From Heterodera schachtii (Eukaryota > Nematoda > Chromadorea > Rhabditida > Heteroderidae), in assembly GCA_023374025.1 (NCBI GenBank), contig SIJG01000001.1:2541787-2605786 (forward strand): DNA of 64,000 bases, written 5' to 3'. The notes under the pieces were generated by a model. The model had not been told where the DNA came from and did no database searches. It was given only the letters and a program-made list of their open reading frames with translations. A program made the position numbers and the translations under genes. Below are positions 33,832-47,500 of the stretch, one piece after another (the stretch's first letter is position 1; each line of letters opens with the position of its first letter).

Positions 33832-35555
33832 AAATTATGCCAATTTGTCAATTACAGTGAATCTTCCGTTTCATTCGAGCGGAGGGGCAGCAGAGGAAGG
33901 GGTGAAACTGCGGAAGAGGTCGGAAACATTGGCCACGGAATGGGAGGGCACTGAACGCAAGCGGAGGCCCAAAGGAGCGGAGGGGAGAAAAGGATATGGG
34001 AAACGACGATCGGAAACGATGGGGGACGATTGGGCGGGAGACGAACCGGCGGAAATGCGGTGAATAAACAGAGGGATGGGAGGAGAGAGCGGTGATCAGT
34101 CAGTGCCAACGATTAAAGCAAATTGTGATCAGACAAATGGCGGGGGATAAAGACAATGTGATTATACTACCAAATCATTATTCTTACTGGGCCAAATTAG
34201 GCAGGAATTGTGGTGTTTAAAGCCGAGAGGAATCGATTGATATATCTATGTATATCTATCTGCTGAATATTCATGCGTTTTTACCCGTTCGACGCTTCAG
34301 TCCCAAAGGTTTTTGTCCATTTCAGTCCCGCGTCTGTAACACTTCAGGGATTGGTTGCTGCAAAGTCTCGGATTCATTCATTACAAACCGAGAGACACCG
34401 ATTGATATATATTTTGGCTAATGGCTATATTAACGATATTTTCCATTAAATCCAGGGTTTCAATCGAAACAATATTTTGAGATCAAAATTAGAACATTTA
34501 AAAATTGCTTCAACTCATTTATTTCAGACATAAAAATGCATTAAATCGTAATTAAGAGGTAATTTCTTGTAGCAGTCCAACACCGAATTGAATTTCTTGT
34601 CAATTTAAGTCCAATTCTGCCTTATGGATTCTAAATTAGCGTAAATTATTAATTTTCTCTGCTTACCTTCCCGTTGAAAACATTTTGTTTCCCGTTACGC
34701 CAGAAAGCTTCTTTCTCCAATGACGATTGATTTGGTTCGGTTCCTCTCCCTTCTTTTAATAACCGTTGAAAAACTTATGAAAGGAATGAAAAAAGTAGTT
34801 AAGAAATTGGACGCAATGTTATAAATAGGGATGCTCTTTTTAGGCTCTAAAAAACCCCAAAAATAGGCACTAAAAAACTCATTTTAGGGGTGTAAAATGA
34901 CAAAATTTATTTAAAAAAGTAAAAAATTAAGAAAAACCAATTTGAGATAAATAAATTTTTAATCAAAAATTCATATCAATAAAATAATGAAAAAATTTTT
35001 TGAGAATTTTTGATTTCTTAAAGGTGTGTTTTTCGTTTTTATTGCCTTTTTACTAATAGTTTTGCGAAAGTCTCTAAAAACAAAAACCTAGAAAATAGGC
35101 GCTAATAACTAGAGACCGGAAATTTCAAATTTGCGGGTCCCGCTGCGGGATTGGAACCAAATTTTTTTGCGGACGGCATCCCGCGGGATTAATCCCGCAA
35201 ATCCCGCATTTTCCAAAAAATGCCGGATTTCGGACTGGGATCCCCAAAATCCCGCGCCGGTCTCTACTAATAACTCGAAAAGTAGCTTAACAACCACAAA
35301 AAACAACAACATGTTTTTTGTGCATTTTAGGCCACTGTGAGCGCAGGAAAAAAATAGGCAAAAATCTAAAAATTGCATCCATAGACTAAATAAAGAGCTC
35401 ACTGTCGGAAATCACTTATTTTCAGAATTACAGTACCATGGCGTTGGAGATACCCAATTAAATACGGTACATGGCTCAAATATTATTTTATTGGTTTTAA
35501 ATTATTTGTGCAAATAATTAAAAATGTGATAGTATTTGCTTGATGATCTTCTCTC
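33832..35555. other. Gene-poor convergent interval with one MITE
   Basis: Between the 3' ends of MGRN1 (+) and TRIM9 (-). The first 300 bases contain an open frame that overlaps the MGRN1 3' region and has no domain. From about 34826 to 35400 the sequence is repeat-like (TAGGC...AAAAAA blocks) and hosts the MITE at 35110. No gene recognised. Confidence 0.6.
35102..35274. mobile_element. Second copy of the TAGAGACCGG hAT-like MITE
   Basis: The 157-bp element spans 35110-35266. It begins TAGAGACCGG and ends CCGGTCTCTA, and is flanked by the perfect octamer CTAATAAC on both sides (35102-35109 and 35267-35274). Internally it has CCCGCGGGATTAATCCCGC-like palindromic motifs related to the larger copy at 13761. 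It has no coding capacity. Confidence 0.88.
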
Positions 35556-38500
35556 CTATAAAAGGTTGACAAAAACTTCCGGTAGCTTCAGCCCACTGTG
35601 TACTGTAATTGTCGCCTTGCAATTGACGCTGAATGCCGGACAGAAAAGGCCGCGGGGCATGTTTCTATAATAAGGCTAATTATTTTAATTTAGAAGTTTA
35701 TTTTAATTGAAGCTTCATGGAATGAGGTTAACTGATCAATTTTTCAATTTTTTTCCCGAGTCCGCAAGTGTCACCTGCGGCCTTCCCCCCCCCCCCCCCC
35801 CCCCTCTCTCTCTCTTTCTCTCTTGTCTCTATGTCTCTCTCTCTCTCTCTCTCTCTCCCCTCTCCCTGCCTTTTCTATTCTCTTTCTCCCTTCCTCTCTC
35901 TCTCGCTCTTCCCTTGCTCCCCCTTTTCCCCTATCCACCGACTTAAACGCGTGTACACAAAGCGGCGTGCCGTTGATGGCGAAGCTGAGCGTGCCCCGGT
36001 CGCAGTCCATCGCCACTCCGATCACACTTCCGCAGCCGATCACTCCGCTGCTCATCCGCCCGTGGTGCGTGTCCGCGTGAAAAAACCACGATCGCTGCCC
36101 GTCCACGTACATACTCCAACCATGCGCATCTTTGCCTGATCAGATAAATTGTGAAAACGAAAAGTTAGCTAATAATTAATTGTGTTTTTTGTTTGTGTGT
36201 TTCTTATGATGACTAATTAGTTAATTAGTCTTCGCTCCTTTCCTTTGATCTCACCGAGCATCGCCCGTCTGTTGACCGGCGGCTGTGCCACTCCGATCAC
36301 AACGTCCGCGTTCCCGTCGTACCGATCCACGCTCGCCTCCCAGTAATGAATGCCTTGTGAAAAGGTCACTGTGCCAAGCACGGTACGGTAGTCAATGGAC
36401 GCGCCGGTTACAGTACAACAATCGTTGGAGAAAAGCAGCAGCAAACCGTCCCCTTCAGCGATTGGGGGCGGGGAGGAGCCGCGCATGGCAATTCCAAGGC
36501 TAACATCAGCGGAAGAAGAAGCGGCAGCGGAATCAGCAGTGGCGGAAGAGGAAGGGACAGAGGAGGAATCATCGGAACTGAGATGGAACCATGCGACTGA
36601 AAGAGGACAAATTATGGAGCAAAATAGGGGGAGGGAGGCGGGTTATTCCCGAAGGCTACCCGAGACATCCCCAAATGTCGGAGCAAAATAGGGGGAGGGA
36701 GGCGGGTTATTCCCGAAGGCTACCCGAGACATCCCCAAATGTCGGAGCAAAATAGGGGGGGGGGGGGTTATTCCCGAAGGCTACCCGAGACATCCCCAAA
36801 TGTCGGAGCAAAATAGGGGGGGGGGTTATTCCCGAAGGCTACCCGAGACATCCCCAAATGTCGCGCCATGTTCCCGAAAGTTTTACGAAGGAAGGGGCGT
36901 TCCCTTGGCACAGTAAATTCCCGGGGGAAAAACACCAAAAGAAATACAAATGTTAGCCAAATTTTGGAAGAGAAAGTCAAAGATATAGGGCACAATTATT
37001 TTTTCGGGTGTTTCCCACGGAAATTCGCCCCTAAAGGCGGGGGGGGGGGGGGGGGGGCTTTTGAGCTAATAAGGACAGTTTTCCTCGGCAGAATTCTGCA
37101 TGAAAAATGTTTTTCGGGTTTCTCCCTGACAAATGATTGCCAAATGTTTTGATCATTGCCTGGGGCTGTCTGCAGGACTGATCAGTTCGCTGTAAGGGCC
37201 TTCGCCCGACCCATTGAATGCCCTCACTCGCGCACTGTACAAAGTGTTGAAATGCAATCCAGTCCAGCGAGCACACACTTTCGGGTCCACAATACACCTC
37301 CTAAAATTTGGGTTTGAATTTGTTTATGGCATTTCGTTGGTCACTTGCCCTAAACGCGGCGGCGCCTTCGCTTTCCGCCGAATACAATTCCAAAACGAAG
37401 CCTTCGACGGTCACTCCGTTAAGCAGTGGACAGTGCCAACTCAAAGTGATCGAATTGTTCTCCGCAGAACATTCATCCGCCACAAATTGGGGCGCAGAAG
37501 GCGCTGAATAATGGAGAATCGGCGAATGATTCGTCGGGTGGCATTCATTAGCCATGGCCGATTCGGCGCGAGAGTGCCAATAATTTTCAACTTTCCATTA
37601 AATCAAACATTTGGGCTTAATGGCCATGCAAAATTAAAAAAAAACAATCCCAAAAATTGACAAAATACTCTAAAAATTCGGACCAAAGATTTTCGAAAGC
37701 GAATTTATTGGCACTCAAATTCGAACCGGCACGCAAAAGACCCTATCAAAACGATGGAAGAGAAGGCATTTGGGAAAATGGGATAAGAAAATGACAAAAA
37801 CAAATTCGAAATTACTTAAAAAATGCATTTGGAGGACACCACAAAAACTGAGACTTTCTTCACAAAACACATGACAAATGCTTTGTCATTTTCCAAATGA
37901 TTTGTATAAAATTTTGTTTTAAAATTAAAATATTAAAAATGTTAAATTTTCATTTTATTGGCGTGGAATTAAACAATTGGAAAATGGCATTTCCATTTCC
38001 TCTTGCCCACCTCCTCTCTCAATTGGTCCGGCCTCATTTTTCTGTTGCTCCTCTCCAATTTCTTAGTTTTTAAAACAAAAAAAAAATTGTCGTGAGTGAC
38101 TCACCTTTTAACTGAATAAATTCCAACTGATCGATGACCGTCCGAAGTTGGGCCGAATCGATGTCGAATTCGAATTGGACCTCCACCTCGGGCTTGGTTC
38201 TGATCTCGCGATGCCAAAGGAATTCCTGATCAGTCACACGAGAAGCCAATGCAAAGCCAACCTTTGGAAGATTAATTAAAAATGCAATCAATATCACCCA
38301 CCCGGTTCTGATCAGTCCGATCACCTGCAAATACGCCGCCGGGTCGGACTCCTTCAGAAGTTCAATGCAAAATTGAATGAGTGCTCTGTTCCGGCCGAGT
38401 TGTGCCGTCGACCGTCCGATCTGTTCCCGCAACTGCGCTTTCCTCCGCTCTCTCTCCCCCGCGGCGAAATCGGTCAGCTGTTGCCTTCGCAGTTGGAGAA

Positions 38501-41500
38501 GGGCGATCAGTTCGTCCATCTCTCGCTCAATGCCTCGGCTGAACGCGTCGCAATTGGCCTGACAATGCGCAGAACTTTTCCTCGTTTGACCAGAAATAAG
38601 AAACAAGCGAATTGTTTTATGGCACCAAAAATTCGTTACTTTTTTGGCTTTACTCATTTTGCCAGAACCAAAAATATTGGAGTGGCAACCAACCATCTGC
38701 TGATAAACACTTACGTCGATTTGGCTTTGCAACTGTTTCAATGCCGTGATGTCTTCGGTCGCTTGTCGCACTTTGGCACTGAGCATTTGAAGCGATTGGG
38801 ACAATTCGGTCTGAATTTAAATGATGTCTTTTGGCAAATTGTCCCTTTCATTATTATCTTTCGTCCCTTTATCCTTTTTCATTTGTTTCTTTCATCGTAA
38901 ATCCATCCAATTAATCATCCTTCTTTTTTCTCTTTTTTCTGATGAGTGTCCAATCATAAATTTGTCATTTGTCTTTACATTAAGCTCAGTTTAATAATTT
39001 GTCTCCCATCATTAGCAATTTTTTCCGTTGTCCTTTTTCTTCCAATTGTCTTTTTTTGTCGACACTTTGTCCATTTGCTCGTTAATTTGTTTTGTTTTTC
39101 ATTAGCTTTCCCTTGACCATTTGTCTGTTTTTTGTCCATTTGTTCATTGTCTCTTTACCATTTTTGACTTTTCCTTCTTTCGTCTTTCCCTTCTTTTGTC
39201 TTTTTTGGCAATTTGTCCCCTTTTTCGACTGTTTGTCCATTTGTCCCCCGGGGCGGCTTTTTCTTTCTTTTCCCTCAACTTTAAATACAAAGAACAAAGG
39301 AATGCCTATGACAAACACATAAAGGACGAAAATGAACAGTTTGCGGCTATTGGTCGACCATAAAATGAGTTTTTGTGGACAAATAAACAATTGGCGTCGG
39401 TCGTGGACGGCGGTCACTCTTTGAGGGAACGGACGGACGCATTTAAACGATCGGATTCAAATTAAATATTTATTAGCATCTCACATTTGCACTTTTGCTG
39501 CTTGCCACCCTCGCAAATTGTTAATGCATTAATTGCTTTTAAAATTGGCAATTGGCAACTTTCTTTTCCTCTTTCTCTTTTCTCTCTTTCTTTTTCTCTC
39601 TCTCTCTCTCTCTCTTTCTTTCTATGGCGTTCTTCCCCGTTGAGAATGCTCATTCAAATTCATTCATTTATTCACCGCTTATTCAATTAGATTTTCCCGC
39701 ACTCCCAACTCTCGAGGGGCGAAGAAGCAGCGGAGAATAAATGTGCCGGAGGGGGGGGGGGGCTCCATTTCGTATATCCAACGAACTGTGCAAACACCGA
39801 GGGCAATATTAATGAGTCGAATTCGCTTCTCCCGACGAGCCAATTTCAGCCAATTGCGCGTCCGAGCGTAAATCTGTGGGAATGCCGCGCTTAATTCGAC
39901 AACAAATCTCTCCTCCGCCGCTTCCTCCGTCGTTCTTCCGTTACGCCGGAAAAGCAAAGCGGCAAATTCGAATTGTGGGCCAATCGCTGATGAATTGGCC
40001 GGAAGTAACGCGAAGACACGACGGAATTCACCACAGACAAATAAATAAATGAATGAATGGGCGACCGAACAAAGGGAAACGCACCGCCGCGGGGCATTCA
40101 ACGGAAAATGCAATTTGAAATGAAAAAAGCCATTTTCAAAATTGGCTATTAGTTGAAAAATGGCCCAATTGGCTGTCAAAAAGTGTGAGACTTTTGAAAA
40201 CAAATTTAATTGACCGTTCTCCGAAGGGTTTTTGGATACATTCTCTCCCCCCCCCCCCCCCCCGCTTCGTCCGCTTCTCCTCCATCACGCTTTGCTTCAT
40301 CTTCCAATTTCCCTTCCCCTTCCCTTCCAACCCGTCATTCGTCCATCATTCTTCTCCCACTTCCCACCCATCCAACCCATTCATTCATCCCAAAATCTCT
40401 TCTCCCCTCCCCTCCCATGCAATCATCCCCCCCCCCATTTCCCCCATTGCCCCGCCAATTCCCCGCAAAATGGGCACATTTCGACGAATTGACATGTCAA
40501 AGTGTCTGCGGACGATGATGTGAATTTTGACGAGCTGCTGAGAATGGGGGATTTTGCTGGTAATGCTGCGGTTGGATGTGGCCAAGGCCAATAATCTTTC
40601 GTCGCAGATGGACGACGGACCCACGGCTCGCCAAAGGCGCAGTGCCCGGTCCGTGTGCCTCCCCCCCCCACACAATTCCATCCAATTCTTATGCCAATAC
40701 CCCCCCCCCCCCACCCAATCCATTCACATTCGTCCGTCCATCAATCATTTCTCTCATTTGAGCCCCCCCCCCCCCCCCGGGTAATAATCGGTTGGACCGC
40801 GCACAAAGAAATGGCAGAAGGAAAATTTGTAAAAAATTGCATTTTCGTTGCGGGAAATCACAGAAAAAATATACGAAAAAAGAAATATCATCAGAATCAA
40901 CAGTGAGTACGAGAAGGCAATTTGCGATTTGCTTAATTCTTTCCTTAATTTCTTCCCAATTTTAATTCTTTGGGTTTGGCGTTGTGTCGCGGCGGTTGTC
41001 CGCTTTTCTGTCCCAAGAGACCAATCGGAATCGTAGGCCAAAAAAAACGCCCCTGGCCCTTTGTCCCGCACTGCTGGTCCCGCTTTTTTGCCCCTCCGGG
41101 GATTTCCGGACTCCATCAAATCCCCCTCCCCTCCCCCAAATCCGTTGAGTTTGTCCCTTTGGCATCTTTCGCCGTCCTTTTCTCTTTGGTTTATGACCAC
41201 GGCGACCACCGACCAGCAGCTGCGGGACGCCACAATGTCCACTCCAGTGGAAAGCACAGGACGATGATAAATCATCCTCAGCCCCCGGGGGTCAAACGCC
41301 AGGGAAAACGGACGGACGGACGGAGGGGGAAAAGGGGGAAAAGTGTCCTTAGGGGGAGCCGAAGGGCCGAAACGTGTCAACCGCCGCTGACCGACAACGG
41401 ATGGCGGCCTTTGGTCCGCCAAAATGAAAAGTGAAATACGGCGATGGGAGCGGAGGGAAAGGAAAAGTTTGACCCTCACAATGACAACGTACCGAAAGGA

Positions 41501-44500
41501 AAAGCGGAGGAAAGGGAATGATTAATTAGGAAAAGCCGAAGGAAACGGAAATGATTAATTAGGAAAAGCCGAAGGAAACGGAAATGATTAATTAGTTTGT
41601 TCGACGGGAAAAGGGCCACCATTCATAACCAAATGAATAACAGCCGAAGGATTTGGTGGAATTGGGGTGATCGGGACGACGACGACGACAAATGATGATG
41701 ATCAGCAGCAGGAGGAAATATTTATCGAAAATTTTGATCGAGAATGACAAAAAAAAGAGGGGGGTCGTCCAATTCTTCGAGAGTGATCGGATGGCATTTT
41801 CTTTGTTCAAGAGCAAGCACTGATCAATTTTATTACATATGTATTTATTTGCCTAATTACATATTTCTCGAATTCTCTCCCTCTTTGATGCATTTTTTCT
41901 CACTTTTAGCAAAGGAAAAGACAATGAAAGGGCGGCGAATACCGCCGCCCCTACGGCGAGCCCAAATTTGGAGTCGTCGGAGTGTGAAATCAAATAAATA
42001 TTATTGCATTAACGCGCAGAGATGGCCATCGGTTTGGCCATCTCTTTAAAAGGCAAAGGCGAGAAAGGATGGAAATTCGGGGAGGGGGAGAAGGGCAATT
42101 ACGCCCAGAGGGTTTTGGCACCGCCGCATTTTGATTTATGCCGCCCCGGGGGATGGACAGTTGGCGAGGGGGGGGAGGGGAGGGATTAGCGAACAGATTG
42201 GATTTCTGGTGATGCGGATGAGGCCAAATGTGCGCTCATCCGGAATTTGAGGATGGAAGAGACTGATGAAGAAGAGAAAGCAAAGCAAAGCGAACGAACC
42301 AATGGCAACGAAAGCGCCGGGGAAATTTGGGGGCCAACAGACGCAGCAAAAGGCGAAATATGAAAATTGGAGACAAAACTTTGGGGTACAATTCGGCACA
42401 TATTGGCAAAGCAAGCGCAACATTTGAAAAGCCAAAATTTATGCCGTGCCATCAAGCAACAGAGCAAATCGACGACACAATTTTCGTACATGACTTACTT
42501 TATGTGATTTGGCCGCCGCGTGCAGTGGTTGGATGTGATGCGATTGGTGCCGAACATCGCCGGCACATTGGACACACAGCGAATGTTGGCAGAGAGAGCA
42601 GTACAATGCCAACTCATGGCCAAGATGAAACTCGCAGTTGGACAAAGGCATTGGGTCGGACGAAGAAAATGGGGAGGAGCAGGACGGGGGGAGGACGAAG
42701 TCGCGAGAAAGGGAAGAGGCACGCCTTGGGGGAGATTATTGCTAATTAGGGAGAGGAAGCATAATTAGGCTAATTATCAAAAATAGAGTCTTTATCCAGC
42801 AAGTAAATTTTGGCTGGGTTGTGTTTGTACTTGTTGAACTCGTCGGCCGGAATCAGCTGATGCGTTTTCAGAGGTCCCCTCGGCGGATGGAGCACCAATT
42901 GACAGTCGGCACAGTAAAAGTAATTACACGCGTCGCATCGGTACTTTGCCGGCTGAGCTCGACCTTCGCACCACTGAAACAGTTAATTCAAAAAGTTTTT
43001 ACCAACGATTTAAACATTGAAATTGCCCATTTGTCCATTTCTTTCATTGCACTTTCTTTGGCATTTTGCCCATTTGTCCGTTCACCTGACATTCCGTCGT
43101 CGTCGTTCCATCCGTCGCTCCTCCACCATTTCCCTGCTTTTGCCTCTGTTTTTGCGCTGTTTCGTCCTCTTTTTGCTGTTGCCTCGCCGTGACTAATCGG
43201 CTCACTGCCACATTTTCCGGTTGTTTTCTCAGAATTTCTTCGTCCGCAAAATGTGCCGACTTTTGGCACGCCACGCATTGGAGCACAACGGCACCGGCAG
43301 CAGAAGTGGACGGGGAGAGAATGGAAGTGGCGGCATTGGGCGGCAAATTCGGAGGGGAAAAAGGGAGCGGAACGGACGCGGAAGGGACGACGGAACGGAG
43401 CGGCACAACCGAGGCGGTGGTGGACAGAAACGAACTCGGACGAGAGCCTTAAAGGGTGGGAAAGAATTGGTAAAATGAAAGTGATCAGTTGAAGGGCCGA
43501 AGTGATCGGCGGATTGGCAAAAGGACTCAAAGTGAGCAGCGGAATTGAAACTGAGTAAATAGTGGACCAGTGATCGGTTGGAAGGGAACTTTGGCCAAAA
43601 TTGCAAATTTGGCATTTTAATTACCCCCCGCCCTTTTTCCCAATTTCCCTCACTTTCATTTGTTAGCTTTGCTTTTCCTTTTATTGGCGTTCCCTTAGGT
43701 CAACATTCGCATCACAGCAGCACATACATTCCACATATTAGGACAGACTTAGCGCAAACAAAAGTGTCGTGGGAAGGCCAATTTCGGCTGTGCGACCCCC
43801 GCGGCATTTGTCGTCGCTTATCGCCTTTCACCGCCGCCCCCCCCCCCCCCCCCCCACTTTTTTTGTTTGTTTTACAAAATGAACGGTCAGTGGCTTCTGC
43901 TAAAATCCACATAATTCCTTCTTATGCGAGAGAACTCATTGATGGAAAGTTTGGAATGTCTTTAAAAAACCGCGTAATTTAAAACCGATCGCTTCGCTTT
44001 ACACAAAAATTGCTTCTTCCGTTACCTCCGCGAAAAGTGCCGCCAACGCCCGAATCGGCGGAGTCGCTGAGCAGCGAGCGACTGTCCTCGTTGTTGTTGC
44101 TGGTGGCCGAGTCGGCGGCCGACTCGTCGCAAGACGGGGCCAAGGAAAGAGTGTCAGAAGCACCTGAAAAGGGGACGCAAAAATCACTAAGTTACTGTTG
44201 ATGAACAGCTAAACGACCCGAACTTGACGGGGCGGAAAAAGACGACGGATGAGAGAGAAAAGAAGGAATTGCGATGGAAGAGGAGGAATGGGGCAAAGGC
44301 AGGAGGATGAGGCGAAGCGGAGGACGACGGACACGCGGGCGGAAGCGGAGAAGCGGACGAGGGACACGGCGCGAAAGGCAGCGGCGGAAGCGCAGGGCAC
44401 GGCGGAGGGTGGCACCGCCGCTGCAACTGGAGGGCGCATTTGCGGCAGTAGCTGTGCCCGCAGGGCAGCAGGACAGGTTGGCACAGGAAAAGCCGACAAT

Positions 44501-44525
44501 GGGGACACTTTAATTCCTCGTCCAT
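35556..44525 (-). CDS. madd-2: TRIM9/MADD-2-type E3 ligase (RING, B-box, coiled coil, FN3, SPRY)
   Basis: C-I subclass TRIM protein; the C. elegans orthologue MADD-2 guides muscle arms and axons through the UNC-40/DCC pathway. Pieces in order: RING first half from 44525 ([22 protein letters not shown]); Ser/Asp-rich insert with DSADSGVGG near 44040; RING second half near 43290 ([14 protein letters not shown]); B-box 1 near 42950-42800 ([15 protein letters not shown]); B-box 2 near 42640-42500 ([16 protein letters not shown]); coiled coil/COS box 38800-38100 (DPAAYLQ, DQEFLW); FN3 37530-37170 ([25 protein letters not shown]); SPRY exons 36596-36255, 36135-35943 and 35664-35556 ([36 protein letters not shown]). 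Start and stop are seen, but several inner borders are not fixed, and one FN3 junction is out of frame with canonical splicing. Confidence 0.9.
35785..35900. repeat. Poly-C tract followed by (CT)n microsatellite
   Basis: About 20 consecutive C followed by interrupted CT repeat, inside the last intron of the TRIM9-like gene (35942-35665 on the minus strand). Confidence 0.95.
36617..36866. repeat. Tandem array, four copies of a 61-64-bp unit
   Basis: Four near-identical units start with GAGCAAAATAGGGGG and include TTATTCCCGAAGGCTACCCG and ACATCCCCAAATGTCG. They lie in the TRIM9 intron between the FN3 and SPRY exons. Copies 3 and 4 differ mainly by loss of AGGGAGGCG from the G-rich stretch. Confidence 0.95.
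38805..42490 (-). other. Large TRIM9 intron interval
   Basis: About 3.7 kb between the B-box 2 and coiled-coil exons with no exon I can support. It is rich in CT blocks and poly-C tracts (40248, 40682, 40763). It includes a 33-bp tandem repeat near 41513-41597. A small linker exon could be hidden here, since the family normally has a helix after B-box 2. Confidence 0.5.
41513..41597. repeat. 33-bp tandem repeat
   Basis: The unit GATTAATTAGGAAAAGCCGA plus AGGAAACGGAAAT occurs about two and a half times in a row inside a TRIM9 intron. Confidence 0.9.
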
Positions 44526-47500
44526 GGAAAAGCACCTGCTGCTGAACGGGGGAATGAAGAGAAGGGCATTGGCATTGGCAAAAGCAAAGGAAAAGGAAAA
44601 GGCATGGAATGGCAAACGGATTGGGACAATTAATTAATGAGAGAATGCCGAGATTTTTAATTTCGAATTTTGAAGAAATTGATTGGTAATTCCTTTTGGG
44701 CTTATTTTTGCACAAATTTTCCAAATTGTTCAGAAAGTTAAATTTTTATTGATCTTATTGAGAAAAATTTCCCAAAAATTGAAAATTTTTGGTCCTTAGG
44801 GGGTCAAAAACTGCCTAAAGAAGCCATTTTAATAGAGGAGTTTTTGAAAAATGCCAAAATATGGCTGTAAAAATGTGTGGGTAAATCGCGAAATATGCAA
44901 AATATGCGTGTGCATATAATTGGAAGAAGCCTTACTGATCAATCCGAACTGAAAGAGAGGACGAAAATTTGAAACTGACAATGAGCCAAGCAAAGAAACA
45001 GCAGCAATTAGCCTCATTTGAGGGTAATGTAAACAAAAAAAAAGAAAAGCAAAAAGCGGCAAATTTTGTCGAAAGTGTCGCAGAAAAAAGAAAGAAAGTG
45101 CCCGAGGCAAAAGAAAAGCGATACGAAGCCAACGGAGAGGGAGGGAAAGGTGGGAGCAGCAGCTGAATGGGTGAGTAATATAAGAGAGCAATTCATCATT
45201 CATTTGGAGCAAATGGGGGGAAATGAGGGGGGAAATGGGGGGGGGGGGAGGGTATGGCCAGACGGACGGAGGGATTGGCCAACGCGGGTGACCAGCAGAG
45301 GCAAACCCAAGGCAGCTGGCCGTGCTTGCACGGCGGCGGATGAAAGGGAATTCGCCGGGTTTTATGGGCAAAGGGACGGCGAAATTTGGGAGACGAACAC
45401 AAAAACAGCAAAAAGTGATTCATTATTCATTGCTCGTTGAATTTCAGAATATTTCTAAGAATTGGGCGCAACGGTAATTATGGCAAATCATTAGGAGGAA
45501 TTTGACAGAAATTTAATTGGCATTAATTTGAATTCATTTAAATTTGGACTGATTTCACGGGGAATTAATGAATGAATGAATGGCTGACAGACCAACGCAA
45601 CAAACGGACAAAAACCGCTAATTACCCCCGGCCATTCATTGAAAAGCCCTTCCATCCATCCATTCTCTCATTGTGCGCCGATAAGTGCAAAAATTTGATC
45701 CTCCAAATGATTTTGCGTGTGGATTTTTGCGCAGCATTTATTCCGCCGGATGGGCCTTCGCCGGGGGGAGGGATTTGAGTTGCGTTTTGTTTGTTGTTTG
45801 GGTTGGGTGGGCTCATCAACAAATGCATTTGGAGGAGTGACCAATGGAAGGGAAGTGAAATCCGATCCGTCCGTCCGATCTTTTGGACATGGCACCCCCC
45901 GCGGGGCAGTGACCGTCCGTTGGATGGAGCGGCGCCGCTCTCACTCTCAGTTGGTGGCAGCGGTAGTGGTGGAGGTCGTCCGTCACTGACGGGTCGAAGT
46001 GAGCCAAAAAGTGAGTGAGTGAATGAATGGATCCCCCGAGGCGGGGGGGGGGGGGGAGGGGCCGCGACTCGGTCAGCCAAATGGCCCCCGCCCTTCCCCC
46101 GCCCCTCGGGGGACGTCTTGTCCGGCGGTCCCGCCCACTCTCGCCAAGTCGTTTTCCCCGCCCCACCGCATCGGCTGAGTCTGCACGGGACACTTCAGTG
46201 CCACAAATTAACGGGATCAAACGTATATAAAGTAGACAAAAAAAGTGATAAATTTGTTTTTCACATTAAAATTTGTTCGAAACGAAACAATTTTCGCTGC
46301 GGCGCTGACTCAGCCGGTGCTGAGTTGGCCTTTCCCCCTCCCAAAAATTACCCTTCTCTCCCCGCCCCTTTTTCTCCTTATTTCCTTCCGTCCCTCTGCC
46401 GTGGTCACTCTTTCGTCCGCCCATCCGTCAGCCTAATGAAGGGGATTGGAATTGGAAGTGATGTGTATGTGTGGATGGACGAAGAAAATAATGGGCAAAG
46501 GACAGCAGCAGAGGGCGGAAAAGCATCTGCTGGCCCCGAGAGTGAGTCGAGAGTGGCCAAATGAGCCAATTTTATTGCCAAGGCAAACAAACAAAGGAAA
46601 AAAAAAACATTTGCAGTCGCGCAATTATCGCAAAAAGGGCATAATCTGAGGACACAAAACGGCACATCACTAAATGAAAGTTTAGCAAAAGGTCATTTTT
46701 ATTTGAGATTTGGCTTTTCGGCTCACTTTTATGGCCATGGGCCAAATTGAAATAAAAAAGTATAATATAAAAAAGAAAAAAAGTCACGGATGAGAGTGAG
46801 CAGCAACGGCAGATCCGCCGGCTGGCTCAATTGCCGCCGGCACTTCCATCCCACGGGCCCTTTGCCTTCTTGGCCATAAAATTGGCGGCCAAAGAAAGGG
46901 AAAGGGTAGGGAGAAGGAGTTGGCCAACACCAACAGCAGCACCACTCAACGCGCCCCTCTTCAACAAAATGCGGCGCTCAGTTGGGCCGAGTTAAGGGGA
47001 GAAAAGGGGGGGGGAAGGGGGGGGGGGAAATGTTGTTTTATCACTTCTTAAGGGGGGGGGGGGAATTGGGACTGAAATGAATAGCAAAGGGGAGGAGAAA
47101 GGAATGGACGACACAATGCCAAAAATTCAAAAAAAAAGGTGGGGAGAAAGGCATTCAATGCCAAACGGAAAAGCATTGTCAAAGCGAACGGGAACATTTG
47201 CAAGCTCAAAGCCAAACCACGTTCGATATGCAAACTGACGAAGGAAAATTTAAATTGCAAAGGAAAGGTGCTGACGGAAATGGCATGCCAAAGGCGAAGA
47301 CGGTTTGATGGTGTTGAAGCGGACGGACAGTGGGAATGGGAGGGGAGAGAGGGAGGGGGATTTAAGGGAGGGGGATTTAAGGGAAGGGGGATTAATACCC
47401 TGGGGGATGTGTGAGTGGGGCACAGAAGAGGGCAATTAGCCGGCGGCGATAGGGGAGGGTGGCGCGATGGGTGGACAACAGAAGCAGAAGATGAAATAAG

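Noticed and set aside
39679..40203. 174-codon minus-strand frame inside the large TRIM9 intron
   Set aside because: No similarity to the TRIM9 domain order that I can recognise, no clear splice sites keeping frame, and no domain. It could still be a linker exon.
40385..40785. Minus-strand frames with a helical-looking [13 protein letters not shown] stretch
   Set aside because: Several frames are open at once, and flanking poly-C tracts make this likely non-coding.
45622..46220. Pro/Ser-rich minus-strand frame upstream of TRIM9
   Set aside because: Low-complexity only. It may be 5' untranslated or promoter DNA, and the RING start at 44525 matches family N-termini.
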